Shown here piece by piece: positions 34,718 through 46,717 of a DNA stretch of 64,000 bases. A program made the position numbers and the translations under genes. Every line of letters begins with the position of its first letter. Positions within the stretch are counted from its first letter, which is position 1. The notes beneath the pieces are model-generated. The model made no database searches and was not told the origin of the DNA. It worked only from the letters and a program-made list of their open reading frames with translations. This stretch comes from Cytobacillus oceanisediminis 2691 (lineage in GTDB: Bacteria > Bacillota > Bacilli > Bacillales > Cytobacillaceae): assembly GCF_000294775.2 (NCBI RefSeq), contig NZ_CP015506.1, forward strand, positions 4,377,501 through 4,441,500. The letters are read 5' to 3'.

Positions 34718-35659
34718 TTAGTACGCTAAAACTTCCATTACCTTGCGAACTGAATCTGCCGATTTATCGAGGGCAGCTTTTTCCTCGCTTGTCAGTTCAA
34801 GTTCTATTATTTTTTCAATACCGTTTGCACCAAGGATTGCAGGCACACCCAGATAGATTCCTTCGTAGCCATATTCTCCTTCAAGGTAAGCAATGGAAGG
34901 CAATACACGTCGCTGATCTTTAAGGATAGCTTCACACATTTCCACAAGGGAAGCAGCCGGAGCATAGTATGCACTTCCGTTGCCTAATAAGTTGACGATT
35001 TCTCCGCCGCCTTTACGCGTGCGCTCAACTATGGCATCAAGACGATCTTTTGAAATTAATGTTTCTAAAGGAATGCCGCCTGCATATGAATAGCGGACTA
35101 GCGGAACCATATCATCACCGTGTCCGCCAAGTACGAATCCTGTAATGTCTTTAACAGACAAATTCAGTTCCTGGGCCACAAATGTGCGGAAGCGGGCTGT
35201 ATCAAGAACACCCGATTGACCAATTACACGGTTTTTGGGGAAGCCTGATTCTTTGAAGACTGTATAGGTCATCGCATCAACTGGATTAGTCAGGACAACA
35301 ATATAGCTATTTGGGGAATGTTTTACAATCTCCTGAGCTACGCTTTTCATAATCTTCTGGTTCGTTTGAACAAGGTCGTCCCGGCTCAAGCCTGGCTTCC
35401 TGGCTATGCCTGCTGTAATAACGACAATGTCAGAGTCCTTTGTATCTTCATAGCTGGAAGTACCCGTGATGTTCGCATCGAATCCTTGAACAGGACTTGC
35501 TTCAAGCATATCAAGAGCTTTACCCTTTGTCGGGTTTTCCATTTGCGGAATATCGACCAGCACAACGTCTCCAAGTTCCTTTTGGGCAAGCAAAAATGCG
35601 GTTGTCGCTCCAGTAAATCCCCCACCGATTACAGAAATCTTTTTGCGTTTCAATGACAT
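34718..35659 (-). CDS. mdh: Malate dehydrogenase
   Basis: An LDH-like, NAD-dependent malate dehydrogenase of 313 residues (B. subtilis 312). The dinucleotide-binding loop is [13 protein letters not shown] (10-22), substrate Arg lies in [13 protein letters not shown], and the catalytic His in [15 protein letters not shown] (about 177-191). It oxidises malate to oxaloacetate in the TCA cycle. RBS AAAGGAGG before ATG 35659. It follows icd and citZ in the citZ-icd-mdh cluster. A terminator-like stem after icd suggests mdh may also have its own promoter. Confidence 0.97.
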   Translation of the reverse strand: MSLKRKKISVIGGGFTGATTAFLLAQKELGDVVLVDIPQMENPTKGKALDMLEASPVQGFDANITGTSSYEDTKDSDIVVITAGIARKPGLSRDDLVQTNQKIMKSVAQEIVKHSPNSYIVVLTNPVDAMTYTVFKESGFPKNRVIGQSGVLDTARFRTFVAQELNLSVKDITGFVLGGHGDDMVPLVRYSYAGGIPLETLISKDRLDAIVERTRKGGGEIVNLLGNGSAYYAPAASLVEMCEAILKDQRRVLPSIAYLEGEYGYEGIYLGVPAILGANGIEKIIELELTSEEKAALDKSADSVRKVMEVLAY

Positions 35660-35846
35660 GAGCAGTTCCTCCTTTAGGAAATGAAAGTATCAGGAATTTG
35701 CATTCCTTATGTAAGAGGCTGTTTTATTAAAACAGCCATCCTATTAGCTTTACACATTCATCACTTACAAAAATCGCCAGCTGCCCAGCTGCAGAAGTTT
35801 CCCCAAGAAGCAATCCAAATAACACTGCAGAAATAGTATATTAGCC

Positions 35847-35874
35847 AAAAGCGCCTTTTATTAAAGGCGCTTTT
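35847..35874 (-). terminator. icd terminator
   Basis: AAAAGCGCCTTT / AAAGGCGCTTTT perfect stem five bases after the icd stop, followed by GGCTAATATA; the T-tract is short, so readthrough to mdh is likely. Confidence 0.65.
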
Positions 35875-35879
35875 GTTTT

Positions 35880-37148
35880 TTACTCCATATTTTTAATTAA
35901 TTCGTCTGCAAACTCTGAGCATTTCACTTCAGTTGCTCCATCCATTAGACGGGCAAAATCATATGTTACGACTTTTGAAGCGATAGATTTTTCCATAGAT
36001 TTAACGATCATGTTTGCAGCTTCGTTCCATCCAAGGTGTTCAAGCATTAATACACCTGAAAGAATAACAGAAGAAGGGTTAACCTTATCAAGGCCAGCAT
36101 ACTTTGGAGCTGTACCATGAGTTGCTTCGAAGATCGCATGTCCAGTTTCATAGTTAATGTTTGCTCCTGGAGCAATACCAATGCCGCCAACCTGTGCAGC
36201 AAGTGCGTCAGAAATATAATCGCCGTTCAAGTTCATTGTCGCAACAACATCAAACTCTTTTGGACGGGTAAGGATCTGCTGAAGGAAAATATCAGCAATC
36301 GCATCTTTAACGATAATTTTGCCAGCAGCTTCTGCATCTGCCTGTGCTTTGTTCGCTGCTTCAACACCCTGCTCATCTTTAATGCGGTCATATTGAGCCC
36401 AAGTGAATACTTTTTCTCCGTACTCCCTTTCAGCAAGCTCATAACCCCAGTTTTTAAAGGCACCCTCAGTAAATTTCATGATATTGCCTTTATGTACAAG
36501 TGTTAGAGATTTGCGGCCTTCTTTAATTGCATACTCGATGGCAGCGCGTACAAGACGGCTAGTTCCTTCTTCTGAAACAGGCTTAATGCCGATGCCTGAA
36601 GTTTCTGGGAAGCGGATCTTATTAACGCCCATTTCATCCTGAAGGAATGAAATTAGCTTTTTAACCTCATCAGAGCCTTTTGCATACTCAATGCCGGCAT
36701 AAATATCTTCAGTATTTTCACGGAAAATAACCATGTCAGTATCCTGAGGGCGCTTAACTGGAGAAGGAACACCTTCAAACCAGCGAACCGGACGCAGGCA
36801 CACAAATAGGTCAAGCTCCTGGCGAAGCGCAACATTCAGGGAACGGATGCCGCCGCCGATTGGCGTTGTTAATGGTCCTTTAATCGCAATTAGATATTCA
36901 TTAATCACATCAAGTGTTTCAGAAGGAAGCCACTCACCAGTCTGATTGAAAGCTTTTTCTCCTGCTAATACTTCTTTCCAGACAAGCTTGCGCTCACCAT
37001 TATAGGCTTTTTCAACTGATGCATCCAATACACGGGAAGCTGCTGCCCAAATATCAGGACCTGTTCCGTCTCCTTCAATAAAAGGAACGATTGGATTGTT
37101 TGGTACATTTAATACACCATTAGTAACTGTGATTTTTTCACCTTGCAT
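35880..37148 (-). CDS. icd: Isocitrate dehydrogenase (NADP)
   Basis: 422 residues (B. subtilis 423). It decarboxylates isocitrate to 2-oxoglutarate. Motifs: [12 protein letters not shown] (about 23), substrate loop [19 protein letters not shown] with the Ser at about 104, [16 protein letters not shown], and [17 protein letters not shown] for metal and substrate binding near 300. [17 protein letters not shown] precedes the NADP-specific tail. An ATG at 37181 is possible, but 37148 has GGAGGG at 9 nt and gives MQGEKITVT. It sits in the middle of the citZ-icd-mdh cluster. Confidence 0.97.
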   Translation of the reverse strand: MQGEKITVTNGVLNVPNNPIVPFIEGDGTGPDIWAAASRVLDASVEKAYNGERKLVWKEVLAGEKAFNQTGEWLPSETLDVINEYLIAIKGPLTTPIGGGIRSLNVALRQELDLFVCLRPVRWFEGVPSPVKRPQDTDMVIFRENTEDIYAGIEYAKGSDEVKKLISFLQDEMGVNKIRFPETSGIGIKPVSEEGTSRLVRAAIEYAIKEGRKSLTLVHKGNIMKFTEGAFKNWGYELAEREYGEKVFTWAQYDRIKDEQGVEAANKAQADAEAAGKIIVKDAIADIFLQQILTRPKEFDVVATMNLNGDYISDALAAQVGGIGIAPGANINYETGHAIFEATHGTAPKYAGLDKVNPSSVILSGVLMLEHLGWNEAANMIVKSMEKSIASKVVTYDFARLMDGATEVKCSEFADELIKNME

Positions 37149-37353
37149 TGTTATACCCTCCATTTTGAAAAGTGCGAGCATCAGCCTTTATTTTTATATA
37201 GTTTCGGCACGATGCTGCATCAGTATATCAGAATCAAAGGTTAGAAGGCATTTGCCCCTAACCTTTTCCCTGCTCTCTCTATTACAGCAATTTTTTGATA
37301 AAAAGTAAAATGCTGAGTAGTAATTAGTTCTATTAATCTGCTTTTTCTGCTTT

Positions 37354-38475
37354 TTAAAGACCTCTTTGCTCTACTGGAACGAATTTTTGCATTCCCGGGC
37401 CTGTATAGTCAGCACGCGGGCGGATCAGACGATTATTTTCATATTGTTCGAGAATATGGGCCAGCCAGCCGGATACGCGGCTTACAGCGAAAATCGGCGT
37501 GAACAGATCATGGTCGATTCCCAGGCTGTGGTATACAGATGCAGAATAGAAGTCGACATTTGGCGGAAGTTTTTTCTCTCCGGTAACAATCGCTTCAATT
37601 TGCGTGGACATTTCGTACCAGTGTGGTTCCCCTGTAAGTTCTGTAAGCTTTTTGGACATTTCTCTTAAGTGCTTGGCACGAGGGTCGCCCTGACGGTATA
37701 CACGATGTCCAAATCCCATGATTTTCTCTTTCTTTTCAAGCTTTTCACGGATATATGGCTCCACATTTTCAAGAGTGCTGATATCAGTAAGCATTTTCAT
37801 TACCGCCTCATTGGCACCGCCATGCAAAGGCCCTTTTAAAGCGCCAATTGCAGCTGTAACTCCGGAATAGATATCTGACAATGTGGCTACACATACACGT
37901 GCAGTAAAAGTGGAAGCATTTAGTTCATGGTCTGCATGAAGAACCAGCGCTTTATTAAATGCTTCAATTGCGATTGGTTCAGGCTCTTTGCCTGTAAGCA
38001 TGTATAGGAAGTTGGCTGCAAATCCAAGATCTGTTCTAGGAGCAATTGGCTCAAGGCCTTTTCTTACTCTAGCAAATGCCGTTACGATAGCAGGCATTTT
38101 AGCTTGAAGGCGAATTGCTTTTTTATAATTTGCTTCTTCACCCATCTGGTCTGCTTCTTCATCATAAAGTCCCAATAGAGACACTGCAGAACGCAGAGCA
38201 GCCATTGGATGCACTTTGTCAATTGGATATGTTTTAAAATGGTTCAGAACTTCCTCTGGAAGAGAGTAGTTTGCTGCAAGCTGACTCTTCAACTCATTCA
38301 GCTGGGATTGAGCAGGAAGCTTTCTGTGCCATAAAAGATAAATAACCTCTTCAAAGCTTGCATTTTCAGCCAAATCATCAATATTGTAGCCTGCATAGGT
38401 TAATGTATCGTCTATGATGGAGCTGATAGACGAAGTAGTAGCTACTACCCCTTCAAGACCGCGTGTTACTGTCAT
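37354..38475 (-). CDS. citZ: Citrate synthase
   Basis: The TCA-cycle entry enzyme, 373 residues. Active-site regions: LHGGANEAVMKML (about 220), IMGFGHRVYRQGDPRA (about 257) and the Asp in VDFYSASVYHSLG (about 310). An ORF opens at 38538, but 38475 is preceded by AAAGGAG at 8 nt and gives MTVTRGLEGVVATTSS, the start of B. subtilis CitZ (372). Upstream is a long noncoding region with two cre-like sites. Heads citZ-icd-mdh. Confidence 0.96.
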   Translation of the reverse strand: MTVTRGLEGVVATTSSISSIIDDTLTYAGYNIDDLAENASFEEVIYLLWHRKLPAQSQLNELKSQLAANYSLPEEVLNHFKTYPIDKVHPMAALRSAVSLLGLYDEEADQMGEEANYKKAIRLQAKMPAIVTAFARVRKGLEPIAPRTDLGFAANFLYMLTGKEPEPIAIEAFNKALVLHADHELNASTFTARVCVATLSDIYSGVTAAIGALKGPLHGGANEAVMKMLTDISTLENVEPYIREKLEKKEKIMGFGHRVYRQGDPRAKHLREMSKKLTELTGEPHWYEMSTQIEAIVTGEKKLPPNVDFYSASVYHSLGIDHDLFTPIFAVSRVSGWLAHILEQYENNRLIRPRADYTGPGMQKFVPVEQRGL

Positions 38476-38794
38476 ACCGAATCTCTCCTTTACATAATAA
38501 AATTTCCCCATACCCATTTTTGTCTGTACATTAAACATAAGTAAGCCGAACCTGATTTTTCATTTTTCAGAAAAGCTTCCTTGTCATGTCCACATTCTGT
38601 TTTATCTTTACTATGAACACTTTTAGAGGCTGCTGGAGCCGTTGCAAAGTCGGCCGTATTAGCCGATCTACAGACCAAAACCATGAAAGGTGAAACTTCC
38701 ATTTAGTGAAAGGGCACTCCACGATATACGGAAGAAATAAACTTTCTTTTGGCATGCATTCCATCGAGCGGTTGCTCGGTACTCTTTAAAAAAA

Positions 38795-38808
38795 AGAAAA
38801 TGCTTACA
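38795..38808 (-). promoter_or_regulatory. cre-like site upstream of citZ (proximal)
   Basis: TGTAAGCATTTTCT, with flanking AA and TT, matches 16 of 18 positions of the Bacillus cre consensus WWTGNAARCGNWWWCAWW. Confidence 0.5.
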
Positions 38809-38887
38809 TTTTTTTCTGAATAGAAAAAATAAAATATATTAATAACATTTTAATAGAGCTTAACTGAATATAATAGGTACCGTGAAA

Positions 38888-38903
38888 TAGGTTACGCTTA
38901 CAA
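38888..38903 (-). promoter_or_regulatory. cre-like site upstream of citZ (distal)
   Basis: TTGTAAGCGTAACCTA keeps the central AAGCG of cre and 15 of 18 consensus positions. Confidence 0.45.
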
Positions 38904-39029
38904 GTCCTATTATAAACAATTATCTGACTTTTGTGAATGAAAAGCACTTAAAATGTTAAAAAATATTATTTTCCAAAAAAAGTTTATTTACAATAATGCC
39001 CAAGGGCAATGAAAAACCTTTTGAATCCT

Positions 39030-39491
39030 TCATTTAAAGAGTTCAAAGATTTTCATTGCCATATACGCAATTCCTGCCCCTATCAGAGGACCGACGGCAA
39101 CACCTTTAAAAAGGGAAACAGCAAGTATGGTCCCAAGAACAAGAGCAGTTGTTATATGAGGGTCTTCAGCCAGCAGAACGATGCCGCCTTTTGCCAAAAG
39201 CGCAACTGCAATCCCTGAGACAAGGGCAACCCATGCATAAGGGGACTTGAACGCTCCGCCTAAATCCCGGAAGCCGATTTCACCGCTTGCTATAGGTGCC
39301 AGGACAGCGATTGTAATTATGGTTACGCCCCAGTTAATCCCTTTGGACTGCAGGAATGAAAAGGCTTTTGAATCGAGGCCGGCTGCTTTAAGGACAATCA
39401 ATACAAAGACAGCAATGATCAATGATTGATTTTTTGCTATTACACCAATACCCAGCAATAGAATCAAAAAAATGAGCGATTGGGAAAACAT
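39030..39491 (-). CDS. ytwI: DUF441 membrane protein YtwI
   Basis: A 153-residue polytopic membrane protein with four to five hydrophobic segments and the DUF441 pattern SFLQSKGINWGVTIITIAVL (about 44-63), IASGEIGFRDLGGAFKSPYAW and GTILAVSLFKGVAVGPLIGAG. Function is unknown. Start at ATG 39491, with GGTGA upstream. Divergent from ytvI and upstream of citZ, the same order as in B. subtilis (ytvI-ytwI-citZ), where the neighbourhood has not given a role. Confidence 0.88.
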   Translation of the reverse strand: MFSQSLIFLILLLGIGVIAKNQSLIIAVFVLIVLKAAGLDSKAFSFLQSKGINWGVTIITIAVLAPIASGEIGFRDLGGAFKSPYAWVALVSGIAVALLAKGGIVLLAEDPHITTALVLGTILAVSLFKGVAVGPLIGAGIAYMAMKIFELFK

Positions 39492-39717
39492 TTGCTAATT
39501 CACCTGCCAGCTTTCTATATTATCGTAACATAATTTAATTCATTTTAATAATTTCTGAGTTCTTTACCGGATTTTAATAAATAGAATAAGTATTACTAGA
39601 CAATAGCTAATTATTTTTAGCTTCATCAAAATTGATGTATGATATGACTATTAACATTACATAAAAACGGCAGCTGCAATGACTTAGTCTGTTCTAATTA
39701 AATAAGGAGGCTATTAC

Positions 39718-40839
39718 TTGAACCCGGCATATATCTATCGGACCGTAAGATTTTTCTTTGTCATTGGAGTAGTGATCTTAAGTCTCTATGCTTTCTTATA
39801 TTTATCCAAAGTGACTTACCCTTTCATTATTGGACTGGCCATTGCCTTTCTAATTAATCCCTTTGTCAACATGATGGAAGTTAAATGGAAAATACCAAGG
39901 GCTCTTGCAGTCCTCATTGCTTTGATTCTTATCTTTGCCATTTTTGCTGGATTAATCACATTGCTGGTGGCAGAGATCGTATCAGGTGCAGATTATTTGG
40001 CAAAAGTAGTACCGCAGCACCTCGATACTTTAATTGACTTCATTGAGCAGTTCTTTGCTGGGCAAATCATTCCTCTTTATAACCAGCTTGCCAGTTTATT
40101 TAATAATCTTGGCACAGGCCAGCAGGATACCATAATGACGAACATAGAAAATGTCGGGAAGCAATTTGGCTCCACTCTGGGAGATTTTATCCAGGCATTC
40201 TTCGAGAAAATTCCAAATATCCTTTCCTGGTTTCCCAATGCAGCAACTGTCCTGATATTCTCGCTGCTGGCCACTTTTTTCATCAGCAAGGATTGGCATA
40301 GGCTTTCAGGCCTCTTCAGCCGCATACTGCCCAGCCGTGCAAAAAAGAGCGGCAGAACTGTATTTGCTGATCTGCAGAAGGCCTTGTTTGGCTTTGTCAA
40401 AGCACAGGCTACCTTAGTATCTATCACGACTGTTATCATACTTGCCGGACTGCTGATTTTGCGTGTCGATTATGCTATTACAATTGCACTGGTGACTGGC
40501 CTTGTCGATATAATACCCTATCTCGGAACAGGGCTGGTTTTTGTGCCATGGATCATCTATGAAGCAATCGGCGGAGAAATGAGCAGGGCAATCGGACTTG
40601 GCATTCTTTATATCATCGTATTGGTACAACGGCAGATTATGGAGCCAAAGATCCTTTCATCAAGTATTGGACTTGATCCTTTAGCTACCCTGATTGCTTT
40701 ATTTGTCGGTTTTAAACTGATTGGATTTCTGGGCTTAATCGCCGGGCCGGTTACTCTTGTACTCATCACAACTCTTCATAAAGCTGGAGTATTCAGGGAT
40801 ATCTGGTTGTTTATAAAAGGCAATGAGGAAGCAGATTAA
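39718..40839 (+). CDS. ytvI: Sporulation integral membrane protein YtvI (AI-2E/PerM family)
   Basis: A 373-residue polytopic protein of the AI-2E transporter (UPF0118/PerM) superfamily, the sporulation-associated YtvI branch. About seven to eight helices; a long extracytoplasmic loop (85-165) separates the first helices from the rest. Typical features: PFIIGLAIAFLINPFVNMME (about 39-58), DIIPYLGTGLVFVPW (about 263) and SIGLDPLATLIALFVGFKLIG (about 318). The substrate is unknown. TTG start at 39718 with AAGGAGG 8 nt upstream. Divergent from ytwI and convergent with fxsA. Confidence 0.92.
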   Translation: MNPAYIYRTVRFFFVIGVVILSLYAFLYLSKVTYPFIIGLAIAFLINPFVNMMEVKWKIPRALAVLIALILIFAIFAGLITLLVAEIVSGADYLAKVVPQHLDTLIDFIEQFFAGQIIPLYNQLASLFNNLGTGQQDTIMTNIENVGKQFGSTLGDFIQAFFEKIPNILSWFPNAATVLIFSLLATFFISKDWHRLSGLFSRILPSRAKKSGRTVFADLQKALFGFVKAQATLVSITTVIILAGLLILRVDYAITIALVTGLVDIIPYLGTGLVFVPWIIYEAIGGEMSRAIGLGILYIIVLVQRQIMEPKILSSSIGLDPLATLIALFVGFKLIGFLGLIAGPVTLVLITTLHKAGVFRDIWLFIKGNEEAD

Positions 40840-40962
40840 GATGATGATCTGAATGTGGGCATCCCTTAATCTTAATCAGGCTATGTAATGGATTGCCTAT
40901 TTGGCACTTGCATAATCAAAAGTGTGAATGCGTCCGAAAATAAAATGGCCAATAAAATAAAC

Positions 40963-40990
40963 AAGCCGCTCCAATTTAAAGGAGCGGCTT
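40963..40990. terminator. Terminator, ytvI / fxsA
   Basis: AAGCCGCTCC-AATTTAAA-GGAGCGGCTT, perfect 10-bp stem between convergent genes. Confidence 0.85.
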
Positions 40991-41005
40991 TATATATAGC
41001 TTTTT

Positions 41006-41392
41006 TCACCTGATTATCGTGATTGTTCCCTTGTTCATCCATTTTTTCAGACCTATATACAGGATGTTTTTAAGTACTTTTCTTGCAGAAGGAAGAAGCA
41101 ATGTAAATCCTAATGCATCTGTAATGAATCCCGGTGCAAGAAGCAGGGTGCCTCCAATAAGGATGCAGGCCCCATCAAGAATGGCATCTCCAGGCATTTG
41201 CCCGCAGCGCAGCTGATCCTGTATTTTTCTGATTGTTTCAAGACCCTGTTTTTTGGCCAGATAAGCACCGAGAACGCCTGTAAACAAGATAACCGCAAGA
41301 GTAGGCCATAGACCAATTGTGTTCCCTGATAGCAGTAAAACACCAATTTCAGCAGCAGGAACGATTATCATCAGCAAGAGAATGTAGCGCAT
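41006..41392 (-). CDS. fxsA: FxsA family membrane protein
   Basis: A 128-residue cytoplasmic membrane protein. N-terminal hydrophobic pair (2-25, 27-47) with the FxsA signature PAAEIGVLLLSGNTIGLWPT, then AYLAKKQGLETI and a third hydrophobic stretch LIGGTLLLAPGFITDALGF (about 83-101). E. coli FxsA relieves F-exclusion of phage T7; its normal role is unknown. An earlier start at 41440 is possible; 41392 has GAGGTGG and matches B. subtilis FxsA length (128). Lies upstream of the pyk region in the opposite sense from ytvI. Confidence 0.9.
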   Translation of the reverse strand: MRYILLLMIIVPAAEIGVLLLSGNTIGLWPTLAVILFTGVLGAYLAKKQGLETIRKIQDQLRCGQMPGDAILDGACILIGGTLLLAPGFITDALGFTLLLPSARKVLKNILYIGLKKWMNKGTITIIR

Positions 41393-41479
41393 CAAGCCAC
41401 CTCTATTTTGTATAAGACTTACCTTTATTATACCAAACATGAAACTGAGAATATAACAATTTGTCTGTCCCAGGAATCC

Positions 41480-41509
41480 AAAAAAAAGAAGGGCGACCCC
41501 TTCCTTTTT
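41480..41509 (-). terminator. pfkA-pyk terminator
   Basis: AAGGAAGGGG / CCCTTCTTTTTTT stem just after the pyk stop. Confidence 0.85.
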
Positions 41510-41518
41510 TAATCCTAA

Positions 41519-43279
41519 CTACAGCACGCTTGCGTGGCCGTTATAAATTACGCCTCGCTGAGAATCGACTGTTACTTCCTGCCCATCTTTGAGAAGGGTT
41601 GTTGCTTTTTCAACCCCTACAATGACAGGTATGCCAATATTAAGGCCCACGACAGCCGCATGGCTTGTAAGTCCGCCTTCTTCTGTAATAAGTGCACTGC
41701 ATTTTTCAATGGCAGGGACCATTTCACGGTCAGAACCGATAGTAACCAGAATAGAGCCTTCTGTTACTTTTGCCAATGCTTCCTCTGCATTTCTTGCCAC
41801 AACGACTTTTCCAAAGGCTGATTTGCGCCCGATTCCTTGTGCCTTAGCCAGGATATCCCCCACTACATGAATTTTCATTAAATTGGTGGTACCAGCTTCA
41901 CCAACAGGCACACCAGCTGTAATAACCACTAAATCTCCTGATGCGACAATTCCGCTGTTCACACTTTCCTCAACTGCAATATCAAGCATATCGTCTGTAG
42001 TAGACGCTTTTTGGCCAATTTGAGGATAAACACCCCATGTTAAAGATAAGCGCCGTGATACATAGTCGTTTGAAGTAACAGCAACAATAGGAGCTTTCGG
42101 ACGGTACTTTGAAATCATCCTTGCTGTATGGCCGCTTTCAGTCGGTGTAATAATGGCGTTAACATCCAGGTTTAGAGCTGTATGTGCCACTGATTGTCCA
42201 ATGGCATCTGTAATGTTATGTTCATTATCTTTGCTTCGGTTTGATAGAATTTCTTTATGATCCAAAGCAGATTCTGCTCTTGATGCGATGTTGTGCATCG
42301 TCTGCACAGCCTCGACAGGATAAGAGCCCGCAGCCGTTTCACCGGATAACATGATAGCGTCAGTACCATCAAAAATGGCATTTGCTACATCACTCGCTTC
42401 TGCGCGTGTTGGACGGGGGTTGCGCTGCATGGAATCCAGCATTTGTGTTGCAGTAATAACAGGTTTACCCTGTGCATTGCACTCTTTAATTAATTTCTTT
42501 TGCACAAGCGGAACTTCTTCTGCCGGAATTTCGACACCAAGGTCTCCGCGCGCTACCATAAGACCGTCGGAAATTTCAAGAATTTCATCAATGTTATCTA
42601 CACCTTCCTGATTTTCAATCTTAGGAATGATGTTGATATAAGAGGCATTGTGCTCCTCAAGCAGCTGTCTGATTTCCAAAACATCCGACGCTCTGCGGAC
42701 AAAAGAAGCGGCAATGAAATCTACGCCCTGTTCGATTCCGAAGATGATGTCCTGAGCATCTTTCTCCGTTATGCCAGGAAGATTCACAGATACACCCGGA
42801 ACGTTGACGCCTTTTTTATTTTTAAGTGTTCCGCTATTTAAGATCTTTGTGTGAATTTCACTGTTGGCTTTATCGATTTTTGTTACTTCAAGTCCAATTA
42901 AACCGTCATCAAGCAGAATTTTGCTTCCTGTGTGTACATCTTCAATTAGCCCTGCGTATGTAACAGAAAACTTTTCTGCTGTTCCTTCAACCTCGTTCAT
43001 GGAGATAATAATGTTTTCCCCAGCTCTCAGTTCAATCGCACCTTCCAGCATATTGTTTGTGCGGATCTCCGGCCCTTTTGTGTCTAAGAGGATTGCTACT
43101 GTCTTTCCTGTCTTTTCCGCAGCTTCACGGATGTTCTGAATTCGCTGTCCATGCTCCTGGAAATCACCATGGGAAAAATTTAACCGGGCAACATTCATTC
43201 CTGCTTCAATAAGCTGTGTTAACTTTTCAACACTTTCACTGGCAGGTCCAATAGTACAAACGATTTTCGTTTTACGCAT
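41519..43279 (-). CDS. pyk: Pyruvate kinase
   Basis: 586 residues: TIM-barrel and B domains (1-345; [25 protein letters not shown], active-site [18 protein letters not shown], and [12 protein letters not shown]), regulatory C-domain, then the extra C-terminal PEP-utiliser-like swivelling domain (about 490-586, with [16 protein letters not shown] and [20 protein letters not shown]) characteristic of Bacillus/Geobacillus pyruvate kinases. It converts PEP to pyruvate with ATP formation. RBS CAGGAGG before ATG 43279. It lies 84 bp after pfkA and is co-transcribed with it. Confidence 0.97.
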   Translation of the reverse strand: MRKTKIVCTIGPASESVEKLTQLIEAGMNVARLNFSHGDFQEHGQRIQNIREAAEKTGKTVAILLDTKGPEIRTNNMLEGAIELRAGENIIISMNEVEGTAEKFSVTYAGLIEDVHTGSKILLDDGLIGLEVTKIDKANSEIHTKILNSGTLKNKKGVNVPGVSVNLPGITEKDAQDIIFGIEQGVDFIAASFVRRASDVLEIRQLLEEHNASYINIIPKIENQEGVDNIDEILEISDGLMVARGDLGVEIPAEEVPLVQKKLIKECNAQGKPVITATQMLDSMQRNPRPTRAEASDVANAIFDGTDAIMLSGETAAGSYPVEAVQTMHNIASRAESALDHKEILSNRSKDNEHNITDAIGQSVAHTALNLDVNAIITPTESGHTARMISKYRPKAPIVAVTSNDYVSRRLSLTWGVYPQIGQKASTTDDMLDIAVEESVNSGIVASGDLVVITAGVPVGEAGTTNLMKIHVVGDILAKAQGIGRKSAFGKVVVARNAEEALAKVTEGSILVTIGSDREMVPAIEKCSALITEEGGLTSHAAVVGLNIGIPVIVGVEKATTLLKDGQEVTVDSQRGVIYNGHASVL

Positions 43280-43363
43280 TTTAATTTACCTCCTGATTTG
43301 ATGCAGCTTGAATACCAGCACTGACAGCTTTATGCCGCTTGTGCCGGCTTATATCTGATTAGA

Positions 43364-44714
<1,351 letters not shown>

Positions 44715-45692
44715 TTATTTTACCCCAATAAATTCCTTTAAAAACGAATATTCACCAATGGATTTGAACTTGTTGTACCGGTGATCGATCAGCTGATCTT
44801 CAGAAAGATCCAACAAATCCTTCAATGATCGATAAAGGACCTCTCCGATTTCTGCAGCCTGTACCTTTACATCTTTGTGGGCTCCGCCCTTTACCTCTTC
44901 GATAATCTCATCCACAACACCTAATTCTTTTAAATCCGGAGCAGTAATTCTCATGGATTCTGCAGCCTTTTTGGCCTGCGTGGCATCTTTCCAGAGAATA
45001 GCAGCAGCTCCTTCTGGAGAAATAACCGAATAAGTGGAGTTCTCAAGCATATGAATATGGTTTCCCACACCGAGAGCCAGCGCTCCGCCGCTTCCGCCTT
45101 CACCGATGACGATACAGATAACAGGCACCCTAAGGCTGGCCATTTCAAACAGGTTTTTTGCGATCGCCTCACTCTGTCCGCGTTCCTCTGCGGCTTTCCC
45201 AGGATAGGCGCCCTTTGTATCAATGAAACAAATAATCGGCCTTCGGAATTTATCTGCTTGCTTCATTAGTCTTAATGCTTTTCGGTAACCTTCGGGATGC
45301 GGCATTCCAAAATTTCTGCGGATATTCTCTTTTGTGTCTTTTCCGCGCTGATGCCCGATGACGGTAACCGGAAGGCCCCTAAACTTTGCAATGCCTCCAA
45401 CAATGGCTTCGTCATCCCCAAAAGCACGATCTCCATGACACTCGAAAAAATCCTCAAAAAGAAAGGAAATATAGTCCTGAGTGGTAGGCCTTGCGGGATG
45501 TCTTGCAATCTGCACACGATCCCACGGTTTCATATTTTCATATATATCGGCTTCTAATTTCTCCAAGCGCGCTTCCAGCTTCTCTATCTCAGAGGATAGG
45601 TCTACATCGGCTGTTTTTGTGAACTCTTTTAATTCAGCAATCTTTTTTTTCAGCTCCATAACCGGACGTTCAAATTCTAATTCTCCTGCCAT
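44715..45692 (-). CDS. accA: Acetyl-CoA carboxylase carboxyltransferase alpha subunit
   Basis: A 325-residue alpha chain of the carboxyltransferase that moves CO2 from carboxybiotin to acetyl-CoA, giving malonyl-CoA. The N-terminal coiled region (1-60) is followed by the crotonase-like fold with [34 protein letters not shown] (about 158), and the oxyanion glycine region [19 protein letters not shown] (about 195). RBS AGGAGGTG before ATG 45692. It overlaps accD by 16 bp, so the subunits are translationally coupled. Confidence 0.97.
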   Translation of the reverse strand: MAGELEFERPVMELKKKIAELKEFTKTADVDLSSEIEKLEARLEKLEADIYENMKPWDRVQIARHPARPTTQDYISFLFEDFFECHGDRAFGDDEAIVGGIAKFRGLPVTVIGHQRGKDTKENIRRNFGMPHPEGYRKALRLMKQADKFRRPIICFIDTKGAYPGKAAEERGQSEAIAKNLFEMASLRVPVICIVIGEGGSGGALALGVGNHIHMLENSTYSVISPEGAAAILWKDATQAKKAAESMRITAPDLKELGVVDEIIEEVKGGAHKDVKVQAAEIGEVLYRSLKDLLDLSEDQLIDHRYNKFKSIGEYSFLKEFIGVK

Positions 45693-46555
45693 TGGAAGTC
45701 ACCTCCTGGTTGATGTATTGATAAAATGGCTGATATCTTGTCCTTTAACTCTGTTCTGGGGATGACTGCATCCAATTGACCGTGTTTTAATAAGAATTCT
45801 GCTGTCTGGAAGTCTTCCGGCAGTTCTTCACGGATCGTTTGTTCTATGATTCTGCGCCCCGCAAAGCCAATCAATGCACCTGGTTCCGCCAAATTGTAAT
45901 CTCCCAGTGAAGCAAAGCTTGCAGACACACCGCCTGTTGTCGGGTGAGTCATGATGGAGATAATCAGGCCTCCATTATCACTGAATCTTTTTAAGGCTAC
46001 ACTTGTCTTAGCCATTTGCATCAGGCTTAATACGCCTTCCTGCATTCTTGCTCCGCCTGATGCGGTAAATATAATAAAAGGAACTCCAAGTTCATCAGCT
46101 TTTTCAATGGCACGGGTAATTTTTTCTCCGACTACTGAGCCCATGCTTCCCATTCTGAATGTGGAATCCATAACGGCCACTGCTATTTTTTGGCCATTTA
46201 CAGTGCCTGTCCCAGTCACTACCGCTTCATTAATCTTTGTTTTTTCCCGATCCTTTTCTAGCTTTTCAATATAATCCGGGAAATTAAGAGGATTTTCAGA
46301 TATCATGTTTGCGTTAATTTCCTCAAAGCTATTGGCATCCAAAAAGCTTTCCAAACGCTCTTTTGAATTCATGGTGTGGTGGTATTGACAGTGGAAACAC
46401 ACTTTAAGGTTCTTAACCAATTCTTTTGTATACATGATCTTCTTGCAGTTCGGACACTTTGTCATGATTCCTTCCGGCACATCCTGCTTTGCCGTTTCCG
46501 ATGGAATGGTTGCATATTTCTTCTTCTTCGTCTTAGTGAAAATATCTTTAAGCAA
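45677..46555 (-). CDS. accD: Acetyl-CoA carboxylase carboxyltransferase beta subunit
   Basis: The 292-residue beta chain. N-terminal zinc ribbon with [13 protein letters not shown] and CFHCQYHH (C34, C37, C53, C56 approximately), then the carboxyltransferase fold with [20 protein letters not shown] and [22 protein letters not shown] start at 46555 with AGGGAGG 8 nt upstream; this gives [14 protein letters not shown], as in B. subtilis AccD. A GntR-type palindrome lies about 50 bp upstream, so accDA is a likely target of the adjacent regulator. Confidence 0.96.
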   Translation of the reverse strand: MLKDIFTKTKKKKYATIPSETAKQDVPEGIMTKCPNCKKIMYTKELVKNLKVCFHCQYHHTMNSKERLESFLDANSFEEINANMISENPLNFPDYIEKLEKDREKTKINEAVVTGTGTVNGQKIAVAVMDSTFRMGSMGSVVGEKITRAIEKADELGVPFIIFTASGGARMQEGVLSLMQMAKTSVALKRFSDNGGLIISIMTHPTTGGVSASFASLGDYNLAEPGALIGFAGRRIIEQTIREELPEDFQTAEFLLKHGQLDAVIPRTELKDKISAILSIHQPGGDFQWQEN

Positions 46556-46603
46556 GATGAAACCTCCCTGATAATCGCTGAATCAATTCCATTAATTTCA
46601 ACA

Positions 46604-46616
46604 GTGGTCAGACCAC
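46604..46616. promoter_or_regulatory. GntR/FadR-type operator upstream of accD
   Basis: Perfect palindrome GTGGTCAGACCAC containing TGGTCAGACCA, of the TGGTNNNACCA type bound by FadR-subfamily regulators. The identical 11-mer recurs upstream of ytsJ-gntR. Confidence 0.75.
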
Positions 46617-46717
46617 CGATTTAAAAATGAATGCCTAACTCTCCTAGGCTCCATTAATGCTTGTCTGATTATTTAAATATAGAGGATATCAGCTATAAAA
46701 TTTGCAAAAAATTGTCG

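Larger units (their letters stand above)
38476..39029 (-). other. Long 5' region of citZ, no gene
   Basis: About 550 bp with no credible gene. On the minus strand it has an AT-rich promoter-like half (38800-39020) with two cre-like sites. A 300-nt presumably transcribed half holds a CGAGC-AACC-GCTCG hairpin (38764-38777) and the inverted repeat ATCGGC/GCCGA (38651-38668). Confidence 0.6.

Noticed and set aside
38490..38764. Minus-strand ORFs of 65-70 residues upstream of citZ
   Set aside because: No family resemblance, composition unlike the neighbours, and they lie in the probable citZ leader; treated as noncoding.
38905..38925. CcpC-like dyad near ATAATTGTTTATAAT upstream of citZ
   Set aside because: The half-site spacing is 4 rather than 7, so it does not fit the CcpC consensus and is likely AT-rich chance.
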